DNA of 33,250 nucleotides. It comes from Chytridium lagenaria. Its lineage: Eukaryota; Chytridiomycota; Chytridiomycetes; Chytridiales; Chytridiaceae. The notes under the pieces are model-generated. The model was not told the DNA's origin. It did no database searches and saw nothing but the letters and a program-made list of their open reading frames with translations. The DNA is taken from positions 1-33,250 of the forward strand of contig JAHLKC010000239.1 in the NCBI GenBank assembly GCA_025449115.1, written 5' to 3'. This document shows positions 30,841 through 33,250 of the stretch, piece by piece. A program made the translations under genes and the position numbers. Within the stretch, counting starts at the first letter, position 1. Every line of letters begins with the position of its first letter.

Positions 30841-32920
30841 TCAAACTAACGCCGGCACCGTCACCCCATACCTCACCGCATCCCTTCCCTATCCACCCCC
30901 TCCACATTCAACGTCACGACAACCCCTCCCCCTGTCTCAACCTCCACCGTCGCCCAATTTCGTCGATTTAAAAGCCGATGATGCTTCAATCTCCTCCCAT
31001 CCACATCCCTCCAAAACACCCTCATCATCTCCTCTCTGTCCCCTCAACTCCGCAATTCCTTATCGAACGGCTACCCGAATGCAGGAGAGTGATCATCCCG
31101 TCGGGTGGGGGGTCTTTCAAAATGTTAGAAGGAGTAATACGGGGCGTTTTTAACTGTTTCCTATTGCGGAGGAGATCACTTGGAGCATGAGACGGTGGTC
31201 GGCGATGGCGGGGGTGTGGGGGCTGCGGAAACGACCGAAACCGCCTATATGGACGTCACCTGAGAGTAAAGTCACGCGGACTCGATGACGGTATGCAATG
31301 TCTTGGAGATGACGAACCATGTTATTGCGCTCCTCCAACTACGACAATTTTTTAGGAAAATGATACAAAAAAGCCTTACATGGCCTGGATGCGTCCATTC
31401 ATCCGTTAAATCATCCTTTAATTCTATACTAAAGGGGTTAACAAACAAATATTACGCATCAAGACTTCACCTGGTTGCCCGAAAAACCCGACAACGTGTT
31501 TACCCACAGGTTTTGTGGACTTTCCCTTCAACAACGCCGACCTTTTGAACATCTTCCTAAACCCTCCACCCACGCTTTTCTCCACCGTTCTCACGACACT
31601 TCGGACTTGGTTCTGGAATTTCGCGATCGCCTTGAACACCAGACTCGGGAGTTTCAACCTTGGATACACGATGGGAACGGTTGCCACGAAAAACAAATGC
31701 TTAATGGTTGTGTCCGAAGTTTCGATGGCGTTCTCTAGACGCTCCCAAACGGCCTCCCAGCATTCCTCTGACACGATGGTTCGTATGGTTCTTGATGAGC
31801 GGTTATCAACGGCTAGGAGAAGGGTTGACGGGCCTGCTTGCATGAGCCAGGAGTAACCGGCTGGAGCTGGGAAACAGTGGTGTTGGTGAAAGTGGAGTGG
31901 TTTTGGAAGAGGAGGTAAAAGCGGTAGGCTATGCGACCGAGGTGGTGCATGACGGGGGAGTCTTGGATGTAGAAGGGGTAGGAGCCGTAACCGTCCAGAA
32001 TGTCGTGGTCGTCGCAGATGAAGGCGTAGGGGATTGTGGAGAGGGAGGTGGCAAATTCGGGTTCTTGCTGGGTATTGCAGTATAGAGCAATAAAACAAAA
32101 TCGTGTTAAATAAGGATTTATTTTAATAAAAGCAGAAGATGGTTTACTTACGAAATGATAGATGTAGGCGAGGAAATAGAAGTCCGAAAACTGCTTTTCG
32201 GCCTCATACGTCCATTCGACCTTGAAGCGATCGTGGATGTCGTGGACTTTGAACCAGGCGGTCAAGAACGGAACATCTTGAAGAATGTTATGGGGGTTCC
32301 CGTCGGCGTACAATTGGTCGCCTCCGGCCGATTTGAATATGGAAAGGGCTTTCAGCGTGTCGACGAAGAAGGTCTCGCCATAGGGGTTGGATGCCACCCC
32401 AATCCTCCATAGGGTGTTCGGTGTCGTGCCCAAACCCGTTACAGGTATGGAAGGCGATCTGAGTGAGAGTGTTAGTTGTATGGAGACTGGTGATGAGCGC
32501 GGGGTACCCTTGCGTCGTTATTGGCAGAGGGGACGTGGAATTCACCCATTTCACGGCCTTCCACTTGATACTCAATCCGTCGCTCCCCTCGTTCAAAGGC
32601 AACCTCATAGTATACCTCACAAAATTCATGCCTCCATGTGAATCTATGGTCATTCCCTCGAAACACCCAATCTCCAAGTTATTCTCGAACATCGTGAGCG
32701 TGTTGATGGGGTTGTTGAAGGTTGAAGGATGAGAAGGGAGCCTGTCCAGACTTGTTTTCATGCCATTGAAACGGAGGAGGTAGCCGAGACCTTCGATAGG
32801 ACGGAAGGGATGAGGCGAGTGGGAGTCGGGAGGGAGATGAGGGGGAATAGGGAAGGGGGATGGTTGGAAGGCTGGAGTGAATGTATGGGCTAAATATAGA
32901 AACGAAATAAAGCTTTTCAA
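30841..32920 (-). CDS. PhoD-like metallophosphatase (fungal PhoD_2 type)
   Basis: Related to alkaline phosphatase D; the fungal PhoD_2-type members are largely uncharacterised, with phosphomonoester or phosphodiester hydrolysis presumed. Order of motifs: GLGYLLRFNG near the N-terminus; CNGFGHDTEH (about 32425); GGDQLYADGNPH (about 32310); FICDDHDILDGYGSYP (about 32000), with metal-binding Asp/His; LGRIAYRFYLLFQNH; GPSTLLLAVDNRS; FVATVPIVYPRL; LKDDLTDEWTHPGH; LSGDVHIGGFG (about 31250), the second metal motif; and NRRNWATVEVE before the stop at 30841. Introns are 32068-32151, 31424-31455 (only 32 bases) and about 31334-31374. Single-base indels are inferred near 32320, 31865, 31158, 31050 and 30880. 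The start is unresolved: the frame is open to 32920 without an ATG before the conserved part, so a first exon may lie upstream. Confidence 0.88.
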
Positions 32921-33145
32921 GTGGGAGGGGACGCTTTTAATTAAACCCCTACTCTCCTACTCATCCACCTGCCTTAAAAGTTCATCATTTCTGGTTGCTA
33001 TGCCACCCAACACTTGGCCAAACTTCTTGTGACTTGTGTTTGGTGGTGAACCAAAATCGACGATCAATTATTTAATTGACTGCGCGCCGAGAAAGTTAAG
33101 ATGGAACAACTGATGGGCAAAGGGTTTCAGTTTTCTCTGGATACA

Positions 33146-33155
33146 TATATAAAGG
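33146..33155 (+). promoter_or_regulatory. Candidate TATA box (TATATAAAGG)
   Basis: A near-consensus TATA element on the plus strand, 74 bases before an ATG that stays open to the window edge. The phosphatase gene is on the opposite strand, so the 32921-33219 gap would be a divergent promoter. The rest of that gap shows nothing else that I can name. Confidence 0.35.
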
Positions 33156-33219
33156 CTTTTCAGCATCAGCCCAGTGCTCTCATCTTTTCATACTTTTAAA
33201 AAGGGTGTGCGCCACTAAA

Positions 33220-33250
33220 ATGTGCCTCAGAGGACGTATACATTGCTCAT
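33220..33250 (+). CDS. Possible start of a gene running off the right edge
   Basis: ATG at 33220 follows a TATA-like element and an A-rich leader and reads MCLRGRIHCS to the end of the window. Only ten codons are visible, so product and reality cannot be judged. Confidence 0.2.
   Translation, partial: MCLRGRIHCS

Noticed and set aside
1..33250. tRNA or rRNA genes
   Set aside because: No cloverleaf with conserved GG-TTCGA box or rRNA-like tract was found by eye; a covariance search would settle it.

Overview
The window reads as nuclear DNA from a zoosporic (flagellated) fungus, most likely a chytrid. The genes are densely packed and split by short GT-AG introns, many of 32-60 bases and some with a CTAAC/CTGAC-type branch site. 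Recognisable products include a fungal-type GH3 beta-glucosidase, a KDM3-type JmjC demethylase, an HLTF/Rad5-type helicase and a fungal PhoD-like phosphatase. A long gene for the intraflagellar transport protein IFT144/WDR19 is also present; ciliary IFT is kept in chytrid-like fungi and lost in Dikarya. The organism call is inference from gene content.

Layout: (1) 402-3175, plus strand, secreted GH3 beta-glucosidase with nine exons. (2) 3859-6424, plus, a protein with an RD/RE-rich tract followed by three paired CCCH finger plus zinc knuckle units. (3) 6677-8933, minus, KDM3-like JmjC protein. (4) 8989-14561, minus, IFT144/WDR19. (5) 14714-15590, minus, GNAT acetyltransferase. (6) 15834-16546, minus, unrecognised acidic-tailed protein. 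(7) 17168-about 20027, plus, a probable single-pass membrane protein with signal peptide, Lys/Glu-rich tandem repeat, transmembrane helix and C-terminal SH3 domain. (8) 20924-24973, minus, HLTF-like HIRAN/SNF2/RING helicase. (9) 25387-30119, minus, a large unrecognised repeat protein with coiled coil and a C-terminal membrane segment. (10) 30841-about 32920, minus, PhoD-like phosphatase. A plus-strand gene may begin at the right edge.

Almost every gene is broken in frame by isolated single-base indels, mostly deletions. In the genes where I could tally exons, adding back the inferred bases restores a length divisible by three, and splice sites, catalytic motifs and domain order are intact. 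The neighbouring copies inside the 18.3-18.7 kb minisatellite show the same single-base losses. I read this as residual long-read consensus error rather than pseudogenisation of a whole locus. CDS spans are therefore gene extents, not uninterrupted ORFs.

The genes do not form one pathway: they are housekeeping and nuclear functions (chromatin, post-replication repair, RNA binding), zoospore motility (IFT144) and cell-surface or secreted functions (GH3, the TM-SH3 protein). The two most novel-looking loci are the TM-SH3 protein with its charged repeat array and the 4.7-kb repeat/coiled-coil/membrane protein.
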